This document shows, piece by piece, positions 46,573-56,028 of a stretch of DNA of 64,000 nucleotides. The notes beneath the pieces are model-generated. The model was given only the letters and a program-made list of their open reading frames with translations. It did not search any database and was not told the origin of the DNA. The position numbers and the translations under genes were made by a program. The stretch's first letter is position 1. Every line of letters starts with the position of its first letter. This DNA comes from Cytobacillus praedii. GTDB lineage: Bacteria > Bacillota > Bacilli > Bacillales > Cytobacillaceae. The stretch lies in contig NZ_LMBX01000006.1 in NCBI RefSeq assembly GCF_001439605.1, positions 121,715-185,714 of the forward strand, given 5' to 3'.

Positions 46573-47667
46573 TTAATTTACAAGCTTTCTCATAATCAAT
46601 TCAATTGGACCTCTTTTAAATTTCTTTCTCCAAATTATAGAAAATAAAATACTCCCTGCAAAAAACAAGATGGAAAATATCAGTGAAAATCCAAGTGTTT
46701 GATTTACCAATCTTTTTAATAAAACCAATATCCCAATACCAACAAATACGTGACTTACATAATGAGTTAACGTTAGTTGACCAGTCTTAACGAAGGCATT
46801 TATTAACCAATTCCCAGAGAAATTCCTAGTAACATAAATGGAGATTGTTATTACAAGTACAGCTGAACAAGCATTTGATATTAGATAGAATAGATTTGGA
46901 GGAATGGGTCCTGTCTGAAATAAAAAAGTTGCACTTTCTATATCTAATAATCTTAGAGAGGTTTGGAGAAGGATTCTAGAGATGAATTCAGAAATTATTA
47001 AAAGCATCAAGGAGAATATTCCCATTTTTTTAATAATAATCTTATTTGTCAAATCGAGTCTGCCTATAATCATACCAATTAAAAAGAAACAGATCCAAGG
47101 AAATATAGGATGATATCCATTAAACAATAAATTTCTTAAAAATCCTTCGATAGTCCAAAAGTCTGTATATTCTATAAATGGCTTATCGAGATCCCAACCA
47201 TTTAAATAGTTACTTGTAACCTGCATAATTTGTGCAACTAGGCCAAAAAGGGAACAAATGATTATAATAATTTTGTTAGAAGCGGCAATTAAAAATGAAG
47301 CGATAAACATATATACACCGTAATAATGTAGAATATCTCCAGTCCAACCTACTGCATATAAAACCATACCTAATAAAAATAGAAAAGCAGATCTTTTCCA
47401 GATATTTTTCTTGTTCTTCCTTATTAAATCTGAATCTCCATTTCTAGCTTTCCTCGTCATTAAGGATATACCAATTCCAGCCAGCAAAACAAAAGCAGCA
47501 GATGCTCTGCCTTGAAAAAGTTCTGTAAACCATATTAACCACCCTGATCCATTACCCTCAGCTCCAACTATTACCTGATAGTTAACAACGAACATTCCAA
47601 ATAATGCTAATGCTCTTGCAAAGTCCAGTCCCTCGATCCGCTCAATTGTGATTTGGTGTTTAGCCAT
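46573..47667 (-). CDS. Heparan-alpha-glucosaminide-acetyltransferase-like / DUF418 membrane protein
   Basis: 364 residues with about ten helices. The N-terminal motif ERIEGLDFARALALFGMFVVN is that of the DUF1624/HGSNAT-like superfamily, and the C-terminus (TGQLTLTHYVSHVFVGIGIL, RGPIELIMRK) is DUF418-type, as in YeiB. These proteins transfer acyl groups across or at the membrane; the substrate is not known. It overlaps the TetR gene by eight bases and is therefore in its operon and probably its target. Confidence 0.75.
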   Translation of the reverse strand: MAKHQITIERIEGLDFARALALFGMFVVNYQVIVGAEGNGSGWLIWFTELFQGRASAAFVLLAGIGISLMTRKARNGDSDLIRKNKKNIWKRSAFLFLLGMVLYAVGWTGDILHYYGVYMFIASFLIAASNKIIIIICSLFGLVAQIMQVTSNYLNGWDLDKPFIEYTDFWTIEGFLRNLLFNGYHPIFPWICFFLIGMIIGRLDLTNKIIIKKMGIFSLMLLIISEFISRILLQTSLRLLDIESATFLFQTGPIPPNLFYLISNACSAVLVITISIYVTRNFSGNWLINAFVKTGQLTLTHYVSHVFVGIGILVLLKRLVNQTLGFSLIFSILFFAGSILFSIIWRKKFKRGPIELIMRKLVN

Positions 47668-48250
47668 TTCTTACCCCTTTAAGAACACTTTTCACGGCTT
47701 CTTCCCATATCCCCTTGTAATCTAATTCAAGCCCTGTCAGTATAAAATTACCGATATTATCTATAACCATTACAAGCATATTCGATTTTGATTCTACATT
47801 TTCTCCATTAACAACACCAATTTTAACACCATGATTCATTAACCTACTAAAGTTTTCAAAATAGCCCCTCTGTATTTTATTTAATTGATTCATGTATTTC
47901 TCTTTCCTCGTTGCTAATAAAATGTACTCATTAAATATTTTATTAAAATAAACATCCTTTTCCTGTTCTTCGATCATTTGAAATCCAATGTTAAGCAAAA
48001 ACTGTTCAAAGTTATTAACTGTCAAATCATCAACAGTTAATGTATATTGTTTTATTATTTCTTTGCAAATTTCTTCAAATAGAAAATCAATTAGTTTTTC
48101 TTTCGAGTCGAAGTAATAATAAATAGCTGGCTTTGAAATCCCTACTTCTTTAGCGATCATGGCTAAACTCGTTTTATCAAATCCATTTTCTGCGAACATC
48201 TTATAAGCTGTTTCTACAATAAGACCATATGTTGCTTCCTTATTTCTCAT
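47660..48250 (-). CDS. TetR family regulator
   Basis: 196 residues. Helix-turn-helix: FAENGFDKTSLAMIAKEVGI then SKPAIYYYFDSKEKL. The C-terminal ligand domain is all helical. ATG start. An 18-26-bp palindromic operator just before the gene indicates autorepression and control of the membrane protein with which it overlaps. The ligand is unknown. Confidence 0.9.
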   Translation of the reverse strand: MRNKEATYGLIVETAYKMFAENGFDKTSLAMIAKEVGISKPAIYYYFDSKEKLIDFLFEEICKEIIKQYTLTVDDLTVNNFEQFLLNIGFQMIEEQEKDVYFNKIFNEYILLATRKEKYMNQLNKIQRGYFENFSRLMNHGVKIGVVNGENVESKSNMLVMVIDNIGNFILTGLELDYKGIWEEAVKSVLKGVRNG

Positions 48251-48263
48251 ATTATCACCCCAT

Positions 48264-48289
48264 TATTTACTTACCGGTCGGTAAATAAA
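48264..48289. promoter_or_regulatory. TetR operator
   Basis: ATTTAC-TTACCG-GTCGGTAAATAAAT: an imperfect palindrome around TACCG / CGGTA, 14 bp before the TetR start. The sequence TTACC-GGT-CGGTAA is typical of TetR sites. Confidence 0.75.
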
Positions 48290-48290
48290 T

Positions 48291-48972
48291 GATAACATGA
48301 GTTATAGATAAATTAAACCATTTATTTCTAGGAATCTTTTTATATTCCGGATTTTTGAATTCCATGGAACAATAAACCGGATGGAAATGAGCTAGCCGGA
48401 TACATATTATTAATAGTTACATCATATTGATTCCCCTTAGAGCTTTACCTGTAATAATCTGCTCTAAACAATGAAAATGACTTGAGAAAAGCATGGGGAT
48501 TCTATATTTGTGTTTATGAATACTGGTAATTTATCAAGCATATTTTCATCAATTTCAGTTTCGGAAAATAATGAAAACGATCCAGAGTTTGACGAGTAAC
48601 CTTGCCCGCACATCTTATTTTAGTTCCTAATTCAATACTGGGTTACCATTCAATACATTTTTGTCTTGTGCCCACCTAAACAAGGATTTTATTCCCAAGA
48701 TAGAGTTTTTATGAATCGGTAGTTATTTCAACAAGAGATAGATCACCGAAATTCCGGATTAACAATTTTAGGCTCTTAAAGTCTGAGTTGAATATCCTTA
48801 GATCTGTTTATCAGCTTTATATAAATTCCAGGCTTCAGATAGTATCATCCTACTACTCTCCCCATCTATTAATATCAGTAAAGACAAATAGAAAATTTAG
48901 ATATTATCATGGATATCAAGTATTAGCTGGCTAATAATGCATGCTCGGCCCACTACTCATTAGTTCCGTTGT
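48291..48972. other. Gene-free stretch
   Basis: No protein-like frame and no strong hairpin was seen in these 680 bp. They may hold eroded coding DNA, since AT content is uneven, but nothing can be named. Confidence 0.3.
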
Positions 48973-49446
48973 TCACCCACGCAGGAAATCTTCAATCTGT
49001 TTCCGTACTACCGCTTGGGGGATTAGTTGGATATGTTCACCTTTATCGTTGCAGGTAAAAATTCCTTTGAAAACTTCAGGCATGGCATCGTACTGTTTCT
49101 CTAATTGTTCATTAAATTTTTTGAAACAGTCATAAGGATATTTTTCCAGCAGGTAGGGCATCAAAAAAGCTGACCGCAAGATTTCATATTCCTGATAATT
49201 ATATGGTGTACTCTCGGGACGCTTTTTTAAGATTTCCAACATTTTATTCATTAAAACAGCAACCTCTTCTTGGCTTGCAAAGGCAGCATATCCTCTAATG
49301 GCAGTAAGCCGCATATCCAAATATCGTTCTTTTTTGTATGCTTTTAGAAAAAAGTCCTTTCCGTCCTCTGGCAAGTCAAATATCAATTGCTTTAATAGGG
49401 CATTACGTTTAGCAATATCCTTTGTATTAAAGTATGTTTCGTCCAT
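48973..49446 (-). CDS. Hypothetical protein, HEAT-repeat-like
   Basis: ATG 49446 follows GGAGATGAG by seven bases; the frame is open 12 codons further. 157 residues, all-helical: RNALLKQLIFDLPEDGKDFF, RYLDMRLTAIRGYAAFASQE and VAVLMNKMLEILKKR resemble HEAT or ARM-type repeats. No family recognised with certainty and no partner gene. Confidence 0.5.
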   Translation of the reverse strand: MDETYFNTKDIAKRNALLKQLIFDLPEDGKDFFLKAYKKERYLDMRLTAIRGYAAFASQEEVAVLMNKMLEILKKRPESTPYNYQEYEILRSAFLMPYLLEKYPYDCFKKFNEQLEKQYDAMPEVFKGIFTCNDKGEHIQLIPQAVVRKQIEDFLRG

Positions 49447-49897
49447 ATATCTCATCTCCATATACGATCTGTGGGGTAACAACTTATTTTTCAGAGAGAT
49501 TTAGTAAATCTTTCCACATAGTTATCGATTCTTAATGACAAATTTCTCTCCAAATATCATTAGCCCATCTTATTTCTAACATATTCTGTTTTGTTGATTC
49601 CTTATTTTTTCCAAAGTATTTCTCCTTTTAATTTTAGGTTAAATATATTATTTTCGATATTAAGGTTATTAAGACCTCTATCTAATTGCACTAAAGCACG
49701 TTAGCTCCAGTACATTGTTTCACAAACCCACACCGATAGTAACGTAAACTTCCCTCTTGGTTTAGATGTGTTGTTCCATTAGATGGCCCTATACACGAAA
49801 AGAGACGCGTTCCTGGACAAACTCGCCATTTATTCACCAAATTTAAGCTTCTATATTATAATAGAGCGTTAAAGCAACTAAAATAAATGAAGGAAAT
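49447..49897. other. Gene-free stretch
   Basis: About 450 bp of AT-rich DNA with no frame of interest and no clear terminator. Confidence 0.3.
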
Positions 49898-50562
49898 TTA
49901 GACAAGGGTCGTAAGTTTGTTTAATCGATTAACAAGGGTTTCTCGCCATTCGTTAGCCAATTCGTGAACATCTAACACTCTTTTTATTCCTTCAATATCC
50001 TTTGTCCTATGAAAGTATATCTCATTTCCATATAGAATAGACACTTGTTTTGGGTGTGACTCTAATAATGTAATTACGGAATCTTTTCGAACAATTCCAT
50101 CTTCTAAAACTCTACACAAATATCCTGTATAACCAGTTTGCACCATCCTTTTTAGAAGAGAAGGATTGTTAGTTCTCTTCGTAATCGTGCTGCATGGAAT
50201 TCTTCCTTGAGTTATTTGTATAACAGCATCTCCAAGACGAAAAATGTCCCCAATACAAATATCTTTTTCCAACATATTTGTTAGAGTTAAATTCTCACCA
50301 AAAGTGGAAGATGGTAAAGAATTCTTGAATTCTTTCTCCCAAAGTAAATAATGTTCGGATATACACATACAGCACGGTCGGGACCTCCGTGATACCGTAA
50401 GTCCGCAACTCCATCTCCATGAAATCCATCTTTTGTTAAGAATGCTTCTTCAATTGTTTGTTTACATATTCCGGTATCTATTTCTTTATCATTCCCATAC
50501 TTCATTTTTTGGGGTAAGCCTATTGAAAAATTTTTCAGTTCAATGATTTTACTATTTTCCAT
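49898..50562 (-). pseudogene. MOSC domain protein (YiiM-like), frameshifted
   Basis: The N-terminal frame (ATG 50562) reads to RYHGGPDRAVCVYP and then runs into an unrelated tail. The next frame continues SEHYLLWEKEFKN, FGENLTL, IGDIFRLGDAVIQITQGRIP-C, which is the MOSC domain with its conserved cysteine. The shift is at about 50353-50360. Whole proteins of this type (about 220 residues) use molybdenum cofactor to detoxify N-hydroxylated bases. With the shift, no complete enzyme is made unless it is a sequence error. Confidence 0.8.
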
Positions 50563-51298
50563 TATGTATGTACCTACCTTCTACTATTAGTTGCAGCTGA
50601 TTTTATTAACTTGCACAATTAGTTTATACAGCCGTTCATAATATCATCTATACTTTAACTTAAAACATCAAGTTTTCGTTAAAGGTGTAGTTCCATTATC
50701 TAACACTTACCAAAAGACGAGTTGCTAATTAAACGCGGCTATTTGTTGGAGATTATAAATACAAGTCTTGTTATACTTCCGCACCCGTTGATTAAGAGGA
50801 ACATTACTAATCAATCAAATGTTCCTTTTCACATTTGAATCTATAATTAATAATGAAACTAATATTATAAGGCTTATTCGCAAGTATAATTGCACCTTTC
50901 CTACTTACCCATTCCTGCAAATCCCCTGATTACTTGCGTTACTATACCTTAATTTACAAGATACCAATGGAGAAACATATCTTTCTTTGTTAAACTAACC
51001 CTAAATACTTAGTAAGGAAAGCAATAGATACATAGGTAAATAGAACTACAGTACATAAGGCTGAACCCCCAACATTTGTTAGTTTGACATTATTATACGT
51101 ATCTTAACATAAATTACCTTTATGTTATCAACTTGATTTGCTAATAAAGTATCTTTTAATTTTGTTAACAAAACTTCATTTTATACATATTCGATTCACC
51201 CATATGCAGACTGCCTTCTTTCGAGATGTGTCACATTTCGTCAAACGTGAAAATCACAAACAAAAGGATCCTTACTGACTCCTTTTGTTCTGCGAACA
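50563..51298. other. Gene-free stretch with an orphan terminator
   Basis: GGAACATT / AATGTTCC (50798-50825) followed by TTTTC is a plus-strand terminator without a gene before it, and ACAAAAGGA / TCCTTTTGT pairs at about 51260-51288. These suggest that a gene was deleted here. Confidence 0.4.
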
Positions 51299-51320
51299 TT
51301 AAAAAAACCCCTTTTGGGGA
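51299..51320 (-). terminator. Terminator for the minus-strand gene at 51407
   Basis: CCCC TTTT GGGG with seven A on the plus-strand left side, that is, seven T after the stem on minus. Confidence 0.7.
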
Positions 51321-51406
51321 TTATATTATTTTGCGATCTTCAATACCTTGGTTATAAATGTTCAATGTTACAGCAAGATCAATTGCTGTGCTTTCAATCC
51401 TTTCAA

Positions 51407-51631
51407 CTATTTATTCTTCTGCTTTGCAACTTGCATAGCGCCGATGATAAGCATGATTATCCCTATTACTACTAGAATAATCCGAACGAAGAATGGACTC
51501 AATGAAAACACAGTTTCACCTTGCAAGTGCAATCCGAACAACCTTTCATTCAGCCCCACAATTGCCAATATTGGCTTAAGAAACAAACTTAGCGCTATTA
51601 ATACTATTCCACAAATAATATTGCTATTCAT
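51407..51631 (-). CDS. Small two-helix membrane protein
   Basis: ATG 51631 follows AAGAGGTTATG; the longer frame is not needed. 74 residues with two hydrophobic helices (IICGIVLIALSLFL and VRIILVVIGIIMLIIGAM). Family not recognised. Confidence 0.55.
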   Translation of the reverse strand: MNSNIICGIVLIALSLFLKPILAIVGLNERLFGLHLQGETVFSLSPFFVRIILVVIGIIMLIIGAMQVAKQKNK

Positions 51632-51692
51632 TAATTCATAACCTCTTTTCCAATTAAGATAAATGAAGATTAGTTCCCAATAAAACAATCTA

Positions 51693-51926
51693 TCATTGCC
51701 TTTCTGGAATTTTATCCGATATTATCAATGTTTGCTTGATAGTATTCGCAACAGGTCTATAATTCTCTGTAATAAAAAAGTGTCTACCATCTACCGTATG
51801 AAAAGTAGCTGCCCCACCTGCATAATATCTCTGCTCGCACATGTCATACATTCCAGCACTTAGGTCGTTGCGACCATTTATAATTGTAAAATCAGCATGC
51901 ACTATCGGAAAGAATAAATCAAGCAA
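51693..51926 (-). pseudogene. C-terminal fragment of an alpha/beta hydrolase (thioesterase-like)
   Basis: 77 codons: IVHADFTIINGRNDLSAGMY corresponds to the strand holding the catalytic Asp (G-x-x-D), and TFHTVDGRHFFITEN to the segment with the catalytic His (GxHFFI), as in type II thioesterases such as GrsT/SrfAD. The nucleophile half is missing, so this is the tail of a larger lost gene. Confidence 0.5.
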
Positions 51927-52225
51927 CTCTTAATTTTCAATTGTTTCATGCGTATTGCCCCATAATTCATAACCACATGCAAAAATTGCTCGTCTGACAA
52001 TCGATGAATTGAAGTTTGGTTATGCATTATTTACAATGCCTTACATTTGCTAAAAAAATATGCTGCGGTTAATGAACACCGTTTCGAATAATCGCTGTTT
52101 GAAGCAACATTGCTTGCTATCGTAGTACAACCCTATAAGCTCCGTTTTATTGAACAAAAGCTCCCTTTAACGGAATAGATCTTTATATTTTTGATCATAA
52201 AATTCTTCTTTTATTAAAACACTGT
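51927..52225. other. Gene-free stretch
   Basis: About 300 bp; no frame or hairpin of note. Confidence 0.3.
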
Positions 52226-52627
52226 TCAGTTTAAAATCTCACTTAATTTTTCCCTTGATTTCTTGTTTTTAATTTTATATACACCAAACCTTGTATCACT
52301 TTCGAACATGTCAACATCAGGACCAAAGTCTTTCCAAATCCTAATAACTTCAGTAGTTCCATCTTCATACATTAAAATTAATTTATAGGTTTCGTGATAA
52401 ACCTTCTTATATGCAATCTTATAGTGTTTCCCCTTGTTTAATATCTTGGTTATTTGCTTGATTCTATTCTTTTCATTAATTATGATTACTTCGCCAAAAC
52501 TGCCATTAGTATAATTATATTTCTGGTATTCTATCTTAGCGATATTAGAAAAGTCATTTGTAAACATAAAAATAATTACAAAAAAAATAATGATTAATAA
52601 AATCGCAACTCCAATAACCTTTTTCAT
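52226..52627 (-). CDS. DUF5301-like membrane-anchored protein
   Basis: 133 residues: an N-terminal membrane helix (4-24), then a small domain outside the cell. The segments YKLILMYEDGTTEVIRIWKD and DTRFGVYKIKNKKSREKL fit DUF5301. ATG after GGGAGGATG. No known function. Confidence 0.6.
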   Translation of the reverse strand: MKKVIGVAILLIIIFFVIIFMFTNDFSNIAKIEYQKYNYTNGSFGEVIIINEKNRIKQITKILNKGKHYKIAYKKVYHETYKLILMYEDGTTEVIRIWKDFGPDVDMFESDTRFGVYKIKNKKSREKLSEILN

Positions 52628-52834
52628 TCACATCCTCCCTCTTTATAAGACGTTTATGCAATTTATTTTTCTCAGCAATTTCATGAGTTTGTTTATTAAC
52701 TATTATGATATGTTAATATAAGTATACTTATTTACATCTCCATACAATATTAATATAAATATCCAATATTTGTTAAAGGGTGTTATTCAGTAATCTGTCC
52801 CCATTTTTGTATAAAACTAATGACGATTATTTAA

Positions 52835-52921
52835 CTAGCCGTCGCGTTCCTTGTTGGCGCCATCATGCTGTATGTTCTGCGGAATAAATTGCAACCGGAT
52901 TTAGATGAATTAGTACAGTAG
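52835..52921 (+). pseudogene. C-terminal remnant of a membrane transporter
   Basis: LAVAFLVGAIMLYVLRNKLQ then PDLDELVQ and a stop: a last membrane helix and basic/acidic tail as in DHA-type MFS drug transporters. Base use is richer in GC than its surroundings. The rest of the gene is gone. Confidence 0.45.
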
Positions 52922-53027
52922 AAATCTTAAACACAGACACCAAGGTGAAATAAACATGATTCATTTTAACTCTTCGCCTTGTTAAAGGGATTGTAAATCA
53001 TTTTCACAATCTAGTGCGAAACATATA

Positions 53028-53066
53028 GAAAGAGCACAGTTCTTGCTGCTGAATTGTGCTCTTTCC
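53028..53066. terminator. Bidirectional terminator; copy of the dispersed hairpin repeat
   Basis: GAAAGAGCACAGTTCTTGCT then GCTGAATTGTGCTCTTTC: 13-bp stem with a short loop. Copies are at 55974-56010 (complete), 46411-46443 (eroded) and 42334-42356 (half). Confidence 0.75.
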
Positions 53067-53068
53067 AA

Positions 53069-53513
53069 TTAATCAAGTTCAATGAAATAATGATTCTTAC
53101 GGTAAGACATTGCCTCCATGGTAGCGATTAGATTATCCTCATGAAAAACCTCAACTCGATAGAATCCTGTACGAAATTTTCGATTTATCTCTATTGCACG
53201 AGCTACTAGCTTGTCCCCAGGTTTGGCAGACTCCATAAACTGGATAGTCGTATTTACTCCTAGCGATGTCTTTCCATATGCATTGCATGCAGCAGAAAAG
53301 GCATGATCGGGTAAAGCATAGATAACTGCCCCGTGAACAGTTCCATTTGCATTTACCCATATGGCTTTTAACATCTATTGCAGCCTCACAAATCCAGCCT
53401 CAAATTTTATTAACTATGCCCAATGACTGAGCATACGGGTCGTTCTTAACTTGCTCGTAAATTTGTTCATAGTAGTTTTCATAAATTTGATTCCCGTCAA
53501 TTTTCTTCTTCAC
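53069..53513 (-). pseudogene. PaaI-like hotdog thioesterase with a frameshift and a nonsense codon
   Basis: GTG 53513 follows AAGGGGTAG and starts KKKIDGNQIYENYYEQIYEQ, then VKNDPYAQSLGI. The frame must shift at about 53407 to continue EAGFVRLQ, then meets TAG just before MLKAIWVNANG and TVHGAVIYALPDHAFSAACN. The last part is the hotdog helix of the PaaI family (usually TVHGGVIFALADHAF). Only the distal 101 residues remain open. The enzyme would hydrolyse acyl-CoA but is probably dead. Confidence 0.75.
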
Positions 53514-53595
53514 AATTATCTACCCCTTTAAATTTTAATTCTATCGAGCCTATTGGTTCCCGTTAACGAGTAATTTTTAGGATTCTTTTCTGTAA

Positions 53596-54006
53596 TTAAA
53601 AATTTCCTATTTTATTATTTTTATGAATATCTTCCGTTCCTGCCTCCAATGCGGTTTTGTAATATTTGCATTTATGGTTGATAAGCTCCATTGTCCCATT
53701 TAGTTCTTCCAATAGTGCTTCTACAGCCGCTTTTCGTTCCAAGAACATATCATATCTTTGCTGCAGCGTGGAATCCCCATCAGAGCACCAATCAATAAAT
53801 TTTTTAATTTCCTTAATAGGCATTCCTGTAGATTTTAGACATTCAATTACTTTTAAAGCTTCTATATCGGATTCTTGAAATAATCGTGTGCCGTTAGATG
53901 ATCGCTCTACAAAAGGCATGAGGCCCTCTTTATCATAGTAACGCAAAGTGTATACTGTAAGATTTAACTTTTTTGCAACTTCACTAATCGAATAGCTCAT
54001 CTTCAT
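53596..54006 (-). CDS. adhR: MerR family regulator, AdhR-like
   Basis: 136 residues. MerR helix-turn-helix (SISEVAKKLNLTVYTLRYYD, KEGLMPF, then the RSSNGTRLF wing) and a coiled-coil dimer helix (LERKAAVEALLEELNGTMEL). AdhR of B. subtilis, which senses aldehydes via one cysteine, controls the neighbouring adhA; here the gene is divergent from an adhA homologue and the intergenic region has two GAGTTAACTC-type dyads. Cysteines at WCSDGD and HKCKYY could be the sensor. Confidence 0.82.
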   Translation of the reverse strand: MKMSYSISEVAKKLNLTVYTLRYYDKEGLMPFVERSSNGTRLFQESDIEALKVIECLKSTGMPIKEIKKFIDWCSDGDSTLQQRYDMFLERKAAVEALLEELNGTMELINHKCKYYKTALEAGTEDIHKNNKIGNF

Positions 54007-54119
54007 TTATCTCCTTTATATATAGACTTCGAGTTAACTCTATGCTTTGGCAAGAATCTACCATGTTGAATATGAAATGTCAAAGCTAAGCTTTTATGAT
54101 AAGTGTTATAACTTATCCC

Positions 54120-54150
54120 TTGACCTAGAGTTAACTATAGGGCTTATTCT
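54120..54150 (+). promoter_or_regulatory. MerR-type promoter of adhA (19-bp spacer)
   Basis: TTGACC (54120-54125), 19 bp, TATTCT (54145-54150). The dyad CCTAGAGTTAACTATAGG (54124-54141) lies in the long spacer. A second GAGTTAACTC dyad at 54031-54040 lies before adhR. The long spacer is the hallmark of MerR-activated promoters. Confidence 0.75.
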
Positions 54151-54214
54151 AGTTTTGCAAGAGAAATTAGATGCCCACTCTCTTATAAAATCAGGCTGTT
54201 GGAGGGATAAACAA

Positions 54215-55255
54215 ATGGTAATAGCTAAAGCACGTGCAGTTGACGGTCCAGACAAGCCGTTTCGATCTGCTGAAATTAAAAGACGTGATCTCGATTCATA
54301 TGATGTTCTGATTGAAATTAAATTTGCAGGCATCTGTCATTCTGACATCCATACTGCCCATGGCGAATGGGGTCCAGTGAATTATCCGCTTGTACCCGGA
54401 CATGAGATTGCAGGTATTGTCACAGATGTTGGCGCACAGGTTACGAAGTACAAAACAGGGGACCGAGTAGGAGTAGGATGTATGGTCGATTCTTGTGGCG
54501 AATGTGCGAATTGCCGTAAAGGAGAAGAACAATACTGTCTCAAAGGAAATATCCAAACCTACGCTGGTGTTGACAAATACGGCGAACCTACTCAAGGAGG
54601 CTATTCTACCCACATTGTCGTACAAGAAGATTTCGTACTCAATATTCCTGATAGCATTGAGCTTGACGTCGCTGCACCTTTGCTTTGTGCAGGTATTACG
54701 ACATATTCCCCATTAAACCATTGGGGAGCCAGACCAGGAAAGAAAGTAGCTGTTGTTGGCATGGGTGGCCTTGGACACATGGCTGTTAAAATTGCACATG
54801 CCATGGGTGCAGAAGTTACCGTGTTATCACAAACATTAAATAAAATGAAAGATGGCCTGCAATTTGGTGCAGATCACTACTACGCAACAAATAATCTAGA
54901 AACATTCAAAGAACTTTCTGGTTGCTTTGACTTAATTATAAATACAGTAAGTGCAAGGATAGATATTGATGCTTACTTTTCACTGCTCACGCTTGACGGA
55001 ACACTGGTTAATGTAGGTGCTCCTGGTGAGCCGTTATCACTAAATGTGATGTCTCTTATCGGCCATCGCCGTTCATTTGCTGGTTCAATGATTGGTGGCA
55101 TCCGTGAAACTCAGGAAATGCTGGATTTCTGTGCTAAACATAACATTGTTCCAAAAATTGAAGTCATTTCTGCCGATCAAATTGACGAAGCATATGAACG
55201 AGTATTAGCTTCCGATGTAAAGTATCGATTCGTAATTGACACTAGCACAATGTGA
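54215..55255 (+). CDS. adhA: Zinc-dependent alcohol dehydrogenase AdhA
   Basis: ATG 54215 follows GGAGGG; the open frame upstream runs through the promoter and is not coding. 346 residues, YahK/AdhA group. Catalytic zinc ligands are in GICHSDIH and PGHEIAG; structural zinc cysteines in [18 protein letters not shown]; Rossmann motif [13 protein letters not shown]. It reduces aldehydes with NADPH (the usual preference in this group) and is part of aldehyde detoxification controlled by AdhR. Confidence 0.92.
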   Translation: MVIAKARAVDGPDKPFRSAEIKRRDLDSYDVLIEIKFAGICHSDIHTAHGEWGPVNYPLVPGHEIAGIVTDVGAQVTKYKTGDRVGVGCMVDSCGECANCRKGEEQYCLKGNIQTYAGVDKYGEPTQGGYSTHIVVQEDFVLNIPDSIELDVAAPLLCAGITTYSPLNHWGARPGKKVAVVGMGGLGHMAVKIAHAMGAEVTVLSQTLNKMKDGLQFGADHYYATNNLETFKELSGCFDLIINTVSARIDIDAYFSLLTLDGTLVNVGAPGEPLSLNVMSLIGHRRSFAGSMIGGIRETQEMLDFCAKHNIVPKIEVISADQIDEAYERVLASDVKYRFVIDTSTM

Positions 55256-55284
55256 TTAGTGAATGTCTTTAATGATTATTTTAA

Positions 55285-55320
55285 GGTGTCTTAAAAGCCT
55301 AGCTTTTGGGGCACTTTTTG
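55285..55320 (+). terminator. Terminator after adhA
   Basis: GTGTC...AAAAGC CTA GCTTTT...GGCAC with five T following. Confidence 0.6.
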
Positions 55321-55384
55321 TATCATTGCTTTATTTGAAAGATAGTTAGGAAATACTAACAAAAAAGATAGGGGATTTATTCAA

Positions 55385-55966
55385 ATGAACATGAAAGAGT
55401 TTATCGATTTTTGTAAGAAATGCAATCCCATTTCAGGTGAGGATAAAGAATTGCATGGACTATTAACTCAATGCAGTTATGAAGCTCAAAGAATAACAAT
55501 GGAGTTGAATACAACCTATCATTCAAAAGAAGAGATAATAGACATTTTCAGCGAACTGACCGGTAATAAAGTGGATCCATCATTTATGTGTTTTCCGCCA
55601 TTTTATACGGATTTTGGAAAAAATATCACTATTGGAAAAAATGTGTTTTTTAACACAGGCTGTTCCTTCCAAGATAGAGGTGGAATAACTATAGGAGATG
55701 GTTCCCTGATCGGTATGAACGTCACCATTGCTACACTTAATCATGGGTTGCCTTTGGAAACAAGAAACATTACATATCCCTCACCAGTCGTCATTGGCAA
55801 AAATGTGTGGATTGGATCCAACGCGACCATCCTGCCTGGTGTGAAAATTGGTGACAACTCTGTTGTTGCTGCAGGAGCAGTGGTAACTAAGGATGTCCCA
55901 GAAAACACGATTGTTGCAGGAGTGCCAGCAAAAGCTGTAAAAAAAATAAGTAATGATTTAAAGTAA
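55385..55966 (+). CDS. Hexapeptide-repeat O-acetyltransferase (Maa/LacA-like)
   Basis: 193 residues. An N-terminal Maa-type helical region is followed by a left-handed beta-helix with hexapeptides (ITIGKNVFFNTGCSFQDRGG, VVIGKNVWIGSNATILPGVK, IGDNSVVAAGAVV). The catalytic histidine is probably in TLNHGLPLE. It acetylates a sugar or similar hydroxyl with acetyl-CoA. The end VAGVPAKAVKKI is typical. ATG start after GGGGATTT; monocistronic. Confidence 0.88.
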   Translation: MNMKEFIDFCKKCNPISGEDKELHGLLTQCSYEAQRITMELNTTYHSKEEIIDIFSELTGNKVDPSFMCFPPFYTDFGKNITIGKNVFFNTGCSFQDRGGITIGDGSLIGMNVTIATLNHGLPLETRNITYPSPVVIGKNVWIGSNATILPGVKIGDNSVVAAGAVVTKDVPENTIVAGVPAKAVKKISNDLK

Positions 55967-55973
55967 TTAGTAA

Positions 55974-56010
55974 GAAAGAGCGTAATTCTTGCTGAAGAAT
56001 TGCGCCCTTG
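55974..56010. terminator. Bidirectional terminator; dispersed hairpin repeat copy
   Basis: AAGAGCGTAATTCTT / AAGAATTGCGCCCTT with a GCTG loop, between the convergent acetyltransferase and DUF4030 genes. Confidence 0.7.
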
Positions 56011-56028
56011 CATAAAAACTAATGTATT

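Noticed and set aside
54047..54214. Extended N-terminus of AdhA
   Set aside because: This frame runs through the MerR-type promoter; GGAGGG and ATG 54215 give the expected family start.
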